The notes: generated from the letters alone by a model not told the origin. DNA of 64,000 nt from JAFKFH01 sp017307375 (GCA_965229335.1 OZ245874.1:2108001-2172000); one strand, 5' to 3'; positions 24,318-32,949 are shown, numbered from the stretch's first letter. Translations and numbers: made by a program.

Positions 24318-24938
24318 ATGCCGTTGGCCGCGAAAACAGAGGCATTGCGCCGCACGCCCAGCCAGGCCCGCAGCCGGGAACGGGTCGAGAAGATGCTGGC
24401 GGCGGCACGCGACCTGATCGCCGAGAAGGGCGCCGACGCGCTGCGCATGGGCGAGGTGGCCGAGCGGGCGCAGGTGTCGATCGGCTCGCTCTATCAATTC
24501 TTTCCCGACAAGGCGGCGGTGATCCGCACGCTGGCCGAGCGCTACAACGCGCAGGGGCGCGCCTGCATCGCCGACGGGCTGGCGGGCATAACCGATATCG
24601 CCGGGCTTCGCACCGCCTTTGCCGCGCTGATCGACAGCTACTACGGCATCTTCCTTTCCGAACCGGTGATGCGCGACATCTGGTCCGGGGTCCAGGCCGA
24701 TCCGGCCCTGCGCGACCTCGACCGCGAGGACAGCCGGATCAACGGCGCGGTACTGGCGGGGGTGATGGCGCGCCTGCGGCCGGCTGCCGACCGCGCCGCG
24801 CTCGAGGCGTCGGCCTTCCTGGTGATGCAACTGGGCGAGGCGACGATGCGCCTGGCCTTGTCGGTCGGGCCGGAGGAGGGGCGGCGGCTGGTCGAGATCT
24901 ACAAGCGCATGGCGCTGGCCGAGATCGCGGGGCCTTGA
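24318..24938 (+). CDS. TetR-family transcriptional regulator
   Basis: 206-residue regulator with the TetR HTH at about 20-70 (ARDLIAEKGADALRMGEVAE, then RAQVSIGSLYQFFPDKAAVI) and a C-terminal TetR_C-like domain (GIFLSEPVMRDIWSGVQADP). It is divergent from the DUF1772-DUF2867 pair and its start sits at the edge of the inverted repeat, which predicts autorepression and control of that pair. GAGGG about 12 bases upstream may be the ribosome site. Confidence 0.93.
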   Translation: MPLAAKTEALRRTPSQARSRERVEKMLAAARDLIAEKGADALRMGEVAERAQVSIGSLYQFFPDKAAVIRTLAERYNAQGRACIADGLAGITDIAGLRTAFAALIDSYYGIFLSEPVMRDIWSGVQADPALRDLDREDSRINGAVLAGVMARLRPAADRAALEASAFLVMQLGEATMRLALSVGPEEGRRLVEIYKRMALAEIAGP

Positions 24939-25015
24939 CGCCGGAATTCTTCAAACCGGCCGGCTTTTCGTGATAAGCGAAGGCCTCCCCCAACCGTCGA
25001 GACGTCGAGACCCCG

Positions 25016-26365
25016 ATGATTCCCCGTTACACCAGGCCGGAAATGGCCGCGATCTGGAGCCCTGAAGCCCGTTTCCGCATCTGGTTCGAGATCGAGGCCC
25101 ATGCCTGCGACGCGCAGGTCAAGCTCGGCCTGATGCCGAAGAAGGCAGCCCAGGAAGTGTGGAAGAAGGGCAAGTGGGAGATCGACCGGATCGACGAGAT
25201 CGAGCGCGAGACCCGGCACGACGTCATCGCGTTCCTGACCAATCTGGCCGAGCATGTCGGCCCGTCCGCGCGCTTCGTCCACCAGGGCATGACCTCGTCC
25301 GACGTGCTGGATACCTGCCTCAACGTCCAGCTGGTGCGGGCCGCCGACATCCTGCTCGACGATCTCGACCGGCTGCTTGCCGCACTGGAGAAGCGCGCCT
25401 TCGAGCACAAGCTGACCGTCTGCATCGGGCGCAGCCACGGCATCCATGCCGAACCGACCACGTTCGGCATCAAGCTCGCCACCTTCCACGCCGAATTCCA
25501 GCGCTGCCGCGCCCGCCTGGTCGCGGCGCGGGCCGAGGTCGCGACCTGCGCCATCTCCGGCGCGGTCGGCACCTTCGCCAATATCGATCCGAGCGTCGAG
25601 GAGCATGTCGCCGAAAAGCTCGGCCTCGCGCCCGAGCCGGTGTCGACCCAGGTCATTCCGCGCGACCGCCATGCGATGTATTTCGCGGTGCTGGGCGTCA
25701 TTGCCTCGTCGGTCGAGCGGCTGGCGGTCGAGATCCGCCACTTGCAGCGGACGGAAGTGCTCGAGGCCGAGGAATATTTCCATCCCGGCCAGAAGGGCTC
25801 GTCGGCCATGCCGCACAAGCGCAACCCGGTGCTGACCGAGAACCTGACCGGTCTGGCCCGGCTGGTGCGTTCGGCCGTGGTGCCGGCAATGGAGAACGTC
25901 GCCCTCTGGCATGAGCGGGACATCAGCCATTCGTCGGTCGAGCGCGGCATCGGCCCGGATGCCACCGTGCATCTCGACTTCGCCCTCAACCGCCTGGTCG
26001 GCGTGGTCGAGAAGCTGGTGGTCTACCCGGCGAACATGCGGCGCAACCTCGATCGCCTGGGCGGGCTGTGCCATTCCCAGCGCGTGCTGCTGGCGCTGAT
26101 CCAGGCGGGCATGAGCCGCGAGGATGCCTATGCGATGGTCCAGCGCCATGCGATGCGCATCTGGCGCGAGGGCGGCGACTTCCTGACCCTGCTGCAGGGC
26201 GAGCCCGAGGTCACCGCGATCCTGCCGGCCGAGCGCCTGGCCGACCTCTTCGACCTCGGCTATCACACCAAGCACGCCGACACGATCTTCCGCCGGGTGT
26301 TCGGCCGGACCCGACCGGCCGTGGCCAGGCCTGCGGCCAAGAAGCCGGCCCGGCGCAAGGCCTGA
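25016..26365 (+). CDS. purB: Adenylosuccinate lyase
   Basis: 449-residue enzyme of purine synthesis that cleaves SAICAR and adenylosuccinate, releasing fumarate. The fumarase/aspartase signature GSSAMPHKRN is at 261-270 with the catalytic serine in the flexible loop. H68 (TRHDV) and H141 (RSHGIHAEPT) are the conserved histidines, and TSSDVLDT lies at 93-100. The last about 15 residues are a Lys/Arg/Ala/Pro-rich tail (PAAKKPARRKA) beyond the usual end. No clear ribosome site precedes the ATG; an 8-bp tandem repeat (GTCGAGAC twice, 24996-25011) lies there instead. Confidence 0.97.
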   Translation: MIPRYTRPEMAAIWSPEARFRIWFEIEAHACDAQVKLGLMPKKAAQEVWKKGKWEIDRIDEIERETRHDVIAFLTNLAEHVGPSARFVHQGMTSSDVLDTCLNVQLVRAADILLDDLDRLLAALEKRAFEHKLTVCIGRSHGIHAEPTTFGIKLATFHAEFQRCRARLVAARAEVATCAISGAVGTFANIDPSVEEHVAEKLGLAPEPVSTQVIPRDRHAMYFAVLGVIASSVERLAVEIRHLQRTEVLEAEEYFHPGQKGSSAMPHKRNPVLTENLTGLARLVRSAVVPAMENVALWHERDISHSSVERGIGPDATVHLDFALNRLVGVVEKLVVYPANMRRNLDRLGGLCHSQRVLLALIQAGMSREDAYAMVQRHAMRIWREGGDFLTLLQGEPEVTAILPAERLADLFDLGYHTKHADTIFRRVFGRTRPAVARPAAKKPARRKA

Positions 26366-26368
26366 CCG

Positions 26369-26809
26369 ATGCGGGGGGGATTGATGGGTGCGGCCATGCT
26401 GGTCGCAGGCATGGTCGCCGCCGCGCTGCCGGCGCGGGCCGAGGTGCTGGCCTGCCCGGCGGCGGTGACGGTCATTGAACGGACCGATGCGCCGCAGGGC
26501 TGGGAAGCGACGCCGGGCAAGAGCGAGCGGCGTCTGGTCGATTTCCAGGTCTTCCGCGGCGCGCTGGGCGAGAAGCGCGATCCGGTCAAGCCCGCGTCGC
26601 GCCAGCGCCGCGCCGACGGCGCCCAGGTGACGACGTGGAAGTTTGCCTCGTCGGCGTCCCGCCCGGGGCCGTACTTCGTTTCCTGCATCTACCAGGGCAC
26701 GCAGGTCGGGGTTCTGCACGAAGTCCCCACCGGCATGGACCGCTGCGACCTGGTGGCCACGCCCGGGGCTAAAGGGCGCGCCACCGCCGTCTGCCGCAGC
26801 CCGGGCTGA
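26369..26809 (+). CDS. STY0301-like secreted protein
   Basis: 146-residue protein with a cleavable signal peptide (hydrophobic 5-20, ending ALPARA). The mature part fits the STY0301 family: it begins CPAAVTVIERTDAPQGWEA, has a central DFQVFRGALGEKRDPVKP and ends with a Cys-containing region YFVSCIYQGTQVGVLHEVP plus DRCDLVA. Cysteines are paired in spacing suited to disulfides. Function unknown. It starts 3 bp after purB, so it is probably co-transcribed, an unusual partner for a purine gene. Confidence 0.72.
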   Translation: MRGGLMGAAMLVAGMVAAALPARAEVLACPAAVTVIERTDAPQGWEATPGKSERRLVDFQVFRGALGEKRDPVKPASRQRRADGAQVTTWKFASSASRPGPYFVSCIYQGTQVGVLHEVPTGMDRCDLVATPGAKGRATAVCRSPG

Positions 26810-26851
26810 GCGCAGGCCGGGTAAAGCCAGGGGCCGGCGGCGTGCCGCCGG

Positions 26852-27688
26852 TCAGCGCGACAGCAGGACCGGGATCTTTGCCTGCGCCAGGATCCGGCGT
26901 GTCGCGCCGCCGAAGATGAATTCGCTGATCCGCGGCCGCCCGTAGGCACCCATGACCAGCAGGTCGGCGTCGTGCCGGCCGGCATGGTCGAGCAACGCAA
27001 TGCCGGCATCGTCGGCGGCCAGTTGCGCCACCGTCACCCGGACGCCGTGCCGGGCCAGATGCCGCGCAATGTCGGCGCCGGGTTCGGCACCCAGCAGGCC
27101 GCGGGTCTTCGGCTCCGGCACCACGACCAGATGCACGGCCTCGGCCGCGCACAGGAACGGCATCGCATCCGATACGGCCCGCGCCGCCTCGCGGCTGCCA
27201 TTCCAGCCGACCACGATACGGCCGGGCAGCCGCCCCTCGGGCCAGTCGGGCGGCAGCAGCAGCGAGGGCCGGCCGGAGGCGAAGACGATGTCTTCCGACA
27301 GGCTCAGTACCGTCGTCGGCTGCTCGTCGCGCAAGGTCGGGCCGACGATGGCGAGATCGGCATGGCGGGCGTGCAGCATCAGCGCTTCGCCGCTCTCGCC
27401 GTCCGAGACGCGCCATTCATGGGAGAGGCCGCTACCCGCGACGACCCGTTCGAAGGCGGCGCGGGCCTTGGCCCGGGCTTCTTCCACCGCCAGCCGATGC
27501 AGTTCCATCATGCTGGCGAGGCCGCCGCCGACCGCATAGCCGGCGTGGCGGTGCAAGGCCAGCTGGTCGGCCACGAAGGTCGCGATCAGATGGGCATTCC
27601 AGCGCGTGGCCAATCCCGCGGCAAAGCCGAGCCGGGCGTCGCGCCCGTCGGTGCCCTCGATGAAGACGACGATGTCCTTGGGTGTCAT
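26852..27688 (-). CDS. Universal stress protein with two UspA domains
   Basis: 278-residue tandem UspA protein. The N-terminal domain (1-145) is degenerate. The C-terminal domain (150-278) carries the ATP-binding pattern in LLVMGAYGRPRISEFIFGGATR (G-x2-G-x9-G-G-A-T type) near residues 245-265. IVVGWNGSREAARAVSDAMP begins the second domain. Members respond to starvation and stress; the exact role is unknown. It faces the STY0301-like gene tail to tail. Confidence 0.9.
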   Translation of the reverse strand: MTPKDIVVFIEGTDGRDARLGFAAGLATRWNAHLIATFVADQLALHRHAGYAVGGGLASMMELHRLAVEEARAKARAAFERVVAGSGLSHEWRVSDGESGEALMLHARHADLAIVGPTLRDEQPTTVLSLSEDIVFASGRPSLLLPPDWPEGRLPGRIVVGWNGSREAARAVSDAMPFLCAAEAVHLVVVPEPKTRGLLGAEPGADIARHLARHGVRVTVAQLAADDAGIALLDHAGRHDADLLVMGAYGRPRISEFIFGGATRRILAQAKIPVLLSR

Positions 27689-27786
27689 GGCGCCGCATCC
27701 CGTCGTTTAGGTGTCGGGTGCAGCCTGCAGCGCCCTGGGCAGCGGATCAACGCGCGTATGGTCGCGCCCCGACGCAGCTGGCACGA

Positions 27787-27816
27787 CAAAGGCGCCGCGC
27801 GGGGCGCGGCGCCTGT
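27787..27816 (-). terminator. Rho-independent terminator of the DUF1476 gene
   Basis: A perfect 10-bp stem (GGCGCCGCGC / GCGCGGCGCC, 27791-27813) with a 3-base loop lies 24 bp after the DUF1476 stop. On the minus strand it is followed by TTTGTC, and outer GACA/TGTC bases extend the stem past a bulge. Confidence 0.7.
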
Positions 27817-27839
27817 CGGCGAGGGAACCGCGAGCGGGA

Positions 27840-28160
27840 TTATTCCGAGCGGATCTGCTGATCGGCGATCGGCGCGAGTTCCGCCATCTTGGCGCGAATC
27901 CGGTGCTCCGACAGGTCGACGTTGCGGGCCTGGACATCGGCCAGGATCTTGCGGATCACGTCTTCCTCGCCGGCTTCGGCCAGATCGGCGACCACGACTT
28001 CCTTGGCATAGGCCGCCGCCTCGTCACCGGTCAGGCCGAGCTTTTCCGCGACCCACAGCCCCAGCAGCTTGTTGCGCCGGGCTTCTATCTTGAAGGCCAG
28101 GTCGGCGTCGTGCTGGAACTTCGATTCGTTGGCCTTCTTGAGGTCATCGAGACCGCTCAT
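27840..28160 (-). CDS. DUF1476 protein, F1-ATPase zeta-type inhibitor
   Basis: 106-residue helical protein matching the DUF1476 family, which in Paracoccus is the zeta subunit that inhibits F1-ATPase hydrolysis. The N-terminal inhibitory region MSGLDDLKKANESKFQHDAD is followed by FKIEARRNKLLGLWVAEKLG and a C-terminal four-helix bundle (EEDVIRKILADVQARNVDLS). The family is essentially restricted to alphaproteobacteria and is often near purB, as here. The ATG at 28160 follows a GGGGG-rich stretch; a longer frame upstream lacks homology. Confidence 0.93.
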   Translation of the reverse strand: MSGLDDLKKANESKFQHDADLAFKIEARRNKLLGLWVAEKLGLTGDEAAAYAKEVVVADLAEAGEEDVIRKILADVQARNVDLSEHRIRAKMAELAPIADQQIRSE

Positions 28161-28249
28161 GGGCGGGGGCTCCCTGGGTAATGTTCGGGCGTCAGCGTTT
28201 GTTGCAACGTATATAGGTGCGGCGGGTTGCGTGCCGCAAGCCCTTCTCA

Positions 28250-29506
28250 CTACTCGGTGATGGCAGCATAGACCATGTTGCGGATGACGCTGCGATAGAC
28301 CAGCCGCATTTTGGGTGATTGCATCATGAAAACCACGAACATGTCTTGATCGGGATCAACCCAGAAGGCCGTGCCGCCGGCGCCGCCCCAATTGTATTCG
28401 CCGATCGAGCCGGGGGTGGCAGCCTGGCCGTCGGCAAGACGCACGGCAAAGCCGAGACCGAAGCCATAGCCGGGACCGGGCAGGTAATAGGGGCCGGGCC
28501 TGACCTGCGATCCCAGGTGATCGGACGTCATGTAGTCGATGACAGCCGGGCTCAGATACCGCTTGTCGTTGAACTCGCCGCCGTTCAGCAGCATCTGCAG
28601 GAACCGGGCATAGTCGATCGCCGTGCCGGTCAGCCCGCCGCCGCCCGATTCCCATTTCGCGGCGACGCGCGGGTCGAAGAAGTCGACGTCGACGCCGATG
28701 GCGCGGTCGGTCTTGAACGGTTCGGCGATGCGGCCCTGCTTCTGCCTGTCGGTGACGTAGAAGGCGGTGTCGGCCATGCCGAGCGGGTCGAGCAGCCGTT
28801 CGCGCATGAACTGATAGAGGCTCTTGCCCGAGACGATCTCGACGACACGGCCGAGGATGTCGGTCGAATGGCTGTAGTCCCAGGTGGTGCCGGGCTCATA
28901 GGCCAGCGGCAGCTTGGCGATACGCTCGGCGAATTCGGCATTGTCCGGGTCGCCGGCAAAGATCTTGGCGTCGACATAGGCCTTCTTGGCCGCCCCCTCG
29001 CCGAAGAAGCCATAGGTGATGCCGGCCGAGTGGCGCATCAGATCCTGGATCGTGATCGGGCGGCGGGCGGGGACCGGGTCGGGGGTGGCGGCGACCTTCT
29101 GCTCGGCGAAGGCCGGAATGATGCGGCCGAGCGGCGTGTCGAGGGTCAGCCGGCCTTCCTCGACCAGCATCATGATCGCGACCGAGGTCAGCGGCTTGGT
29201 CATCGAATAGATGCGAAAGATCGAATCCCGCGCCATCGGGATCCTGGCCTCGGGGTCCTGCTGGCCGATCGCCTCGAAATAGGCGATCTGGCCCTGACGG
29301 GCGATCAGCAGCACCGCGCCGGGAATGATGCCCTTGTCGACATCGGCCTTCAGCCGCTCGGTGATCCGGCCGAGCCGCTCGCTCGACAGCCCGACTTCTT
29401 CGGGGATCGCCCGCTGCAGTTCCTGGGCGTCGACGGCGAGAGCGGCCAGGCATAGCCCGGCGGCCAGGGCCAGGGCGGCGAACGGTCGGGTCAGCAGCGC
29501 GGGCAT
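28250..29506 (-). CDS. Secreted serine hydrolase, beta-lactamase/class C-like
   Basis: 418-residue protein with a signal peptide ending about ALAVDA. The penicillin-binding-protein-like fold shows SMTK near residue 103 (the S-x-x-K nucleophile), the second motif Y-S-H in WDYSHSTDIL, and a late GGAGGTAFW where KTG-like residues usually occur. RHSAGITYGF is also typical of family S12 esterases. It is more likely an esterase or D-aminopeptidase-type enzyme than an antibiotic-resistance enzyme. AGGAGAGG supports the ATG at 29506. Confidence 0.9.
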   Translation of the reverse strand: MPALLTRPFAALALAAGLCLAALAVDAQELQRAIPEEVGLSSERLGRITERLKADVDKGIIPGAVLLIARQGQIAYFEAIGQQDPEARIPMARDSIFRIYSMTKPLTSVAIMMLVEEGRLTLDTPLGRIIPAFAEQKVAATPDPVPARRPITIQDLMRHSAGITYGFFGEGAAKKAYVDAKIFAGDPDNAEFAERIAKLPLAYEPGTTWDYSHSTDILGRVVEIVSGKSLYQFMRERLLDPLGMADTAFYVTDRQKQGRIAEPFKTDRAIGVDVDFFDPRVAAKWESGGGGLTGTAIDYARFLQMLLNGGEFNDKRYLSPAVIDYMTSDHLGSQVRPGPYYLPGPGYGFGLGFAVRLADGQAATPGSIGEYNWGGAGGTAFWVDPDQDMFVVFMMQSPKMRLVYRSVIRNMVYAAITE

Positions 29507-29659
29507 GGGCTTTCCTCTCCTGTCATTATCGTTGCCGCCATGATCGGTGCCGCCAGCCGCCGGGTCAAGCCGCGGGCGGCCATACGCTGGTCGTGACGCC
29601 GCCTCGATCGCCTTAAGCAATGGACAGACCGCCCGCCGGGCCGCTAGTTTCCGCCCCGC

Positions 29660-29746
29660 GCAGGCATGGCGGAATCGGTAGACGCAGCGGACTTAAAATC
29701 CGTTTTCCGTAAGGAAGTGGGGGTTCGAGTCCCCCTGCCTGCACCA
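29660..29746 (+). tRNA. tRNA-Leu (anticodon UAA)
   Basis: The acceptor stem GCAGGCA pairs with TGCCTGC, followed by A and an encoded CCA. The anticodon stem GCGGA/TCCGT holds loop CTTAAAA with anticodon TAA at 29694-29696. A long variable arm (TTCC-GTAA-GGAA) marks a type II tRNA, and the T arm is GGGGG-TTCGAGT-CCCCC. Total 87 nt, reading UUA and UUG codons, which are rare in such GC-rich DNA. No integrase or duplicated 3' end is nearby. Confidence 0.97.
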
Positions 29747-29781
29747 TGATCGCCTGCACCATTGATCGAAGGGGCCTGCCG

Positions 29782-30090
29782 ATGAACCTGTTCACCATCG
29801 AGGCCGACGGCCGCCCGGTCGCCGTGCTGGCGGCGGAGAGCCTGGCCGACGCCGAGGCGATCGCCGAGTCCAAGCCGCTCAAATCCGACCTGATGCTCTA
29901 CGAGACCATCGGTGGGCCGGTCTGGACCGGCGAGACGCCGCTGTTCGTGCGCGAAGCCTTCGACGAGGAGGGCGATACCTGGCGCGACGAATGGCAGGAG
30001 GCCGAGGACGAGGGCGAGGTCGGGTCGGGCGACGAGGAAGGCTGGCTGGTTTTCCTGGTGCCCGTCACCGAGGCCGACGAAGACGATTGA
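29782..30090 (+). CDS. Small acidic protein, function unknown
   Basis: 102-residue, strongly acidic protein that I do not recognise. It begins MNLFTIEADGRPVAVLAAES with a short beta-strand-like segment and a middle LMLYETIGGPVWTGETPLFV. The last 40 residues are rich in Asp/Glu (FDEEGDTWRDEWQEAEDEGE, then VTEADEDD). AAGGGG 8 bases before the ATG at 29782 supports that start; the ATG at 29746 would overlap the tRNA CCA end. It may be transcribed from the tRNA promoter. Confidence 0.7.
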   Translation: MNLFTIEADGRPVAVLAAESLADAEAIAESKPLKSDLMLYETIGGPVWTGETPLFVREAFDEEGDTWRDEWQEAEDEGEVGSGDEEGWLVFLVPVTEADEDD

Positions 30091-30175
30091 TCTTCGCGTA
30101 ATCGACTTGCGCATGGACAACTGAACCGGCAGGCCGTATGCTGCGGGTTGCCTGTTTGTTCTCTGGAGGGAGTCC

Positions 30176-31195
30176 ATGCGGCGCGCGATCATCCTGGCTC
30201 TGTTCGGTCTTTTGCTCGGGGCGGAAGCGGCTTCGGCCGGTGGCCAGACGGTGTTGTCGGAACGACGTGCCGGCAAGTGGCTCCTGTCCGCCATGGCGAC
30301 GGACGTCTTCTCGGCCTGCGGCCTCACCACCCCCAATGAAGAAGGGGCGTCGCTCGCCCTGGTGCTGCTCGCCGACGGCTCGGGCGAGTTTTCGGTCAGG
30401 CATCCGGGCTGGGAACTGGCCGGCAGCCTGGTTGCGCTGACCTACGGGATCGACGACAGGCCGGGGCTGCAGGAACAGGTCGCCGTCATGGCGAGCGATA
30501 TGGCAGGCGGGGCGCTGAAGCGCGATATCTTCTGGTTCGACCAGATCGCAGCGGCCAGGTCGCTCTACGTGAAGATGCGGGGCCGGACCCATCGCTTCGA
30601 TCTTGCCGGCCTTGCCACGTTCGTCCCCGCACTGTTCGATTGCGTCGAGCGTCATCGCGACGTGCGCATCCTGCCGGCCCCGGTGCCGGCGGCGTCGCGC
30701 GCGCCGGATATCGGTGCGGCACAGGCGCGGGCGCTGCGCTGGGTCGAGCGCCTCGCCGCCGACGGGGCGATGCCGCGCGCCGCGCTGCTGACTGCCGAGG
30801 GCCGGGCAGATCCGGGGTTGCAGCCGTTCGTCCAGGACGCCATCGCCGGCTGGCAGAACCGTGCGATCGGCATGGTCGGGCGGCTCGAAGTCTTCGCGCC
30901 GAACCCCGCATCCGTGCCGGACCTCGCCTGGGAGGTGGTCGAGCGTGCGACCGATGCCTGCGACGGCGACTATACCGCCACGCGCGGCGGCCGAAGCGAC
31001 GGGTTCATCGGCATCTACATCGACTGCACCGTCGACGGCAGGAGGTTGCGGCGCGACTTCGTCCTGTTCAAGGACGGGAACGGTTATCTTTACTTGGCGA
31101 CGTTCGTGGGCTCGCGGCCGGATCGTGCCGGCGAGGTCGACCTGGTGGCCGAGGATTTCCGGCGGGCGGCCGCCGCCTCGCTGGCACGGCAATAG
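30176..31195 (+). CDS. Exported protein of unknown function
   Basis: 339-residue protein with a signal peptide (MRRAIILALFGLLLGAEAAS-A). No family recognised. The mature part has an N-terminal region with FSACGLTTPNEEGASLAL, a middle DLAGLATFVPALFDCVERHR, and a C-terminal beta-rich segment IYIDCTVDGRRLRRDFVLFK. Four cysteines after the signal peptide could form disulfides in the periplasm. A strong GGAGGGAG site precedes the ATG. No operon partner: the next gene is on the opposite strand. Confidence 0.72.
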   Translation: MRRAIILALFGLLLGAEAASAGGQTVLSERRAGKWLLSAMATDVFSACGLTTPNEEGASLALVLLADGSGEFSVRHPGWELAGSLVALTYGIDDRPGLQEQVAVMASDMAGGALKRDIFWFDQIAAARSLYVKMRGRTHRFDLAGLATFVPALFDCVERHRDVRILPAPVPAASRAPDIGAAQARALRWVERLAADGAMPRAALLTAEGRADPGLQPFVQDAIAGWQNRAIGMVGRLEVFAPNPASVPDLAWEVVERATDACDGDYTATRGGRSDGFIGIYIDCTVDGRRLRRDFVLFKDGNGYLYLATFVGSRPDRAGEVDLVAEDFRRAAAASLARQ

Positions 31196-31225
31196 GTCAG
31201 TCGCACCGGTCGGGGGCGAGGAGGC

Positions 31226-31630
31226 TCAGGCCACCTTCAGGATCTGTTCATGCGCGCCGGTGGCGCCCCAGCGCACGATCGCGGCCAGGATCGGCAGCAA
31301 TGCCTCGCCCTGGGCGGCGAGGCGGTATTCGACCTTCTTGGGCACCACGGGATAGGCATGCCGGCTGACCAGCCCGCGCTCCTCGAGTTCCTTCAGTTCG
31401 CGGCTGAGGATGCGCGGCGTGATCGGCTTGCCCAGGCCGCCATGCAGCAGCGAACGGCCGATTTCCCCGAACCGTGCCGGCCCGCGATGCAGCACGCAGA
31501 GGATATGCAGCTTGTAGCGGCCGCCGACGATCTGATTGAACGCGATTGCCGGGCAAAGCCGGATATGGCGCATGTCGAGGCCGGTCAGGTGCGAGACCGC
31601 CGGGCCGGAACAGGTCTCCATCGCCGTCAT
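31226..31630 (-). CDS. HxlR-family transcriptional regulator
   Basis: 134-residue winged-helix protein of the HxlR/MarR-like type. The domain runs about 30-125: FNQIVGGRYKLHILCVLHRG, RFGEIGRSL, GKPITPRILSRELKELEERG and the wing VPKKVEYRLAAQGEALLPIL. C26 in LCPAI lies near the N-terminal helix, where redox-sensing HxlR proteins have a conserved cysteine. It is divergent from the SRPBCC gene, which is its likely target. Confidence 0.92.
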   Translation of the reverse strand: MTAMETCSGPAVSHLTGLDMRHIRLCPAIAFNQIVGGRYKLHILCVLHRGPARFGEIGRSLLHGGLGKPITPRILSRELKELEERGLVSRHAYPVVPKKVEYRLAAQGEALLPILAAIVRWGATGAHEQILKVA

Positions 31631-31715
31631 CGCATACTATCCTTTTTGTCCGTATTTACGATTTCGTACTATCAATCCTAGTCTGCCCCGACGTCACGAA
31701 ACAAGGGGTTCCCGG
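31631..31715. promoter_or_regulatory. Divergent promoter region between HxlR and SRPBCC genes
   Basis: An 85-bp AT-rich gap. TACTATC occurs twice in direct orientation (31635-31641 and 31667-31673), 32 bp apart. The second copy also forms a short dyad with downstream TAGT. HxlR-type proteins bind such TACT-based sites, so these are candidate operators. Confidence 0.45.
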
Positions 31716-32171
31716 ATGGAAAGCATCGTCGCCGCCTCGGCGGATCTGGCGCGCGGAGAGGTAGAGGCGCGGGTGGCGCTCGCGGCACTGCCGGAGCGGG
31801 TCTTCAGGGCGCTGACCTCGGCCGAGATCTGCGACTGGTGGGTGCGGCCGGGCGTGTTCGATACCCGGACCTGGACGGGCGATGTCCGCGTCGGCGGGCT
31901 GTGGGAAACCACCGGCGTCGGCCAGACGGGGCCCTATCGCATGGTCGGCGCGTTCATCGCGATCGAGGCGCCGCGCCGCCTTGCCCACACCTGGACCGTC
32001 GTCGGCACGCCGGGTGGCGTCTCGACCGTCGCCTACGACCTCGAACCGGCGGGGCGGGGCACGCGGTTGACCCTGCACCATGCCGGCCTCAACGTTGCGC
32101 CGATCTGCGAGGCCACGTGGAAGGGCTGGGAGACCAGCCTGGCCCGCCTGGCCGAACTGATGAGGAGCTGA
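31716..32171 (+). CDS. SRPBCC (AHSA1-like) domain protein
   Basis: 151-residue START/Bet v1-fold protein of the AHSA1 type. Typical elements: VALAALPERVFRALTSAEIC, then WWVRPGVFDTRTWTGDVRVG, a central GAFIAIEAPRRLAHTWTVVG and the C-terminal WKGWETSLARLAELM. Such single-domain proteins bind hydrophobic ligands or have unknown roles. AAGGGG 8 bases upstream marks the ATG at 31716. It is followed after 2 bp by the TfoX-like gene and is probably controlled by the divergent HxlR protein. Confidence 0.88.
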   Translation: MESIVAASADLARGEVEARVALAALPERVFRALTSAEICDWWVRPGVFDTRTWTGDVRVGGLWETTGVGQTGPYRMVGAFIAIEAPRRLAHTWTVVGTPGGVSTVAYDLEPAGRGTRLTLHHAGLNVAPICEATWKGWETSLARLAELMRS

Positions 32172-32173
32172 GC

Positions 32174-32512
32174 ATGGCGTATGACGAGCGATTGGCCGGG
32201 CGGGTGCGCGCGCTGCTGCACGGGCCGGTCGTCGAGCGCCGGATGATGGGCGGCTTGTGCTTCATGGCCGGCGACCACATGGCCTGCGGTGTGGTCGGCG
32301 CGGCGCTGATGGTGCGGATCGGCAGGGATGCGTTCCCTGACGATCCGCATGTCAGGCCGCTCGAAATGGGCGGCCGGCGCACCGCCGGGTTCGTGCTGGT
32401 CGATCCGCCCGGCGTCGCGACGCCTGCGGCCCTCGAGCGCTGGGTCGCACGCGGCCTGGCGGTCGCCGCCAGCCTGCCCCCGAAAAAGCCTCAGGCTTCC
32501 TCGCGCAGATAG
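32174..32512 (+). CDS. TfoX/Sxy N-terminal domain protein
   Basis: 112-residue protein matching the TfoX N-terminal domain: RVRALLHGPVVERRMMGGLC with the (M)MFGG-like turn, then FMAGDHMACGVVGAALMVRI and the C-terminal ALERWVARGLAVAASLPPKK. The stand-alone domain lacks the C-terminal part of competence regulator Sxy, and its role is unknown. AHSA1-type and TfoX-N genes are frequent neighbours. It overlaps the convergent haemoglobin gene by 22 bp. Confidence 0.85.
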   Translation: MAYDERLAGRVRALLHGPVVERRMMGGLCFMAGDHMACGVVGAALMVRIGRDAFPDDPHVRPLEMGGRRTAGFVLVDPPGVATPAALERWVARGLAVAASLPPKKPQASSRR

Positions 32513-32949
32513 CGCTGACCACGGGCGAGACGCACGCCCTGCGCGGTGGCGATGCCGAGTTCCAGGCTCTCGGCGATGCGCCGGGCGCGCTCGACGAAAT
32601 GCCGGGCCGCGGCTGGCGGACAAAGCTCGTCGGCGGTCTGCTCGAACAGCTGCAGCCAGCGATCGAAGAAGCGGCCGTCGATCGGCAGCGGCAGATGCAC
32701 GCGCATCGGCTGGCCATGATAGGCACCGGTCATCAGCGCCACCGACGACCAGAACTGCACCATCCGCCCGAGATGCGGGCCCCAGTCGGCGATCCGCTCG
32801 GCGAACACGGGGCCGAGCATGTCGTCGGCACGCACCCGGTCGTAGAAGCCGTGGACCAGCCTTTCGATCATCGCCTCGTCGATGCCGGTCTCGTCCCGGA
32901 TAGCCTGGGTCACTTCGATGCGGCGCTCGGAAATCACGGGGATGGTCAT
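32491..32949 (-). CDS. Group III truncated haemoglobin
   Basis: 152-residue truncated globin of the group III (trHbP) class. The pattern VHGFYDRVRADDMLGPVF-E is followed by H59 (WGPHLGRMVQFWSSV) and the proximal F8 histidine H85 in RVHLPLPIDGRFFDRWL, which coordinates haem. It probably handles O2, NO or related oxidants. The ATG at 32949 is chosen because the family starts near here; an ATG nine codons upstream is also possible. It diverges from the SDR gene at 33137. Confidence 0.9.
   Translation of the reverse strand: MTIPVISERRIEVTQAIRDETGIDEAMIERLVHGFYDRVRADDMLGPVFAERIADWGPHLGRMVQFWSSVALMTGAYHGQPMRVHLPLPIDGRFFDRWLQLFEQTADELCPPAAARHFVERARRIAESLELGIATAQGVRLARGQRYLREEA

Noticed and set aside
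24996..25011. Tandem 8-bp repeat before purB as a regulatory site
   Set aside because: Two copies of GTCGAGAC are too little evidence, and no known purine operator resembles it.
24899..26719. Open frame of about 600 codons antisense to purB
   Set aside because: It mirrors purB codon usage in GC-rich DNA, shows no family motif, and purB is unambiguous on the other strand.
28250..29506. Beta-lactamase resistance gene
   Set aside because: The S-x-x-K and Y-S-H motifs fit the wider family S12 esterase and peptidase group; nothing points to resistance.
29660..29746. tRNA-Leu as an integration site for a mobile element
   Set aside because: No integrase, no repeated tRNA 3' end and no foreign-looking gene block was seen near it.
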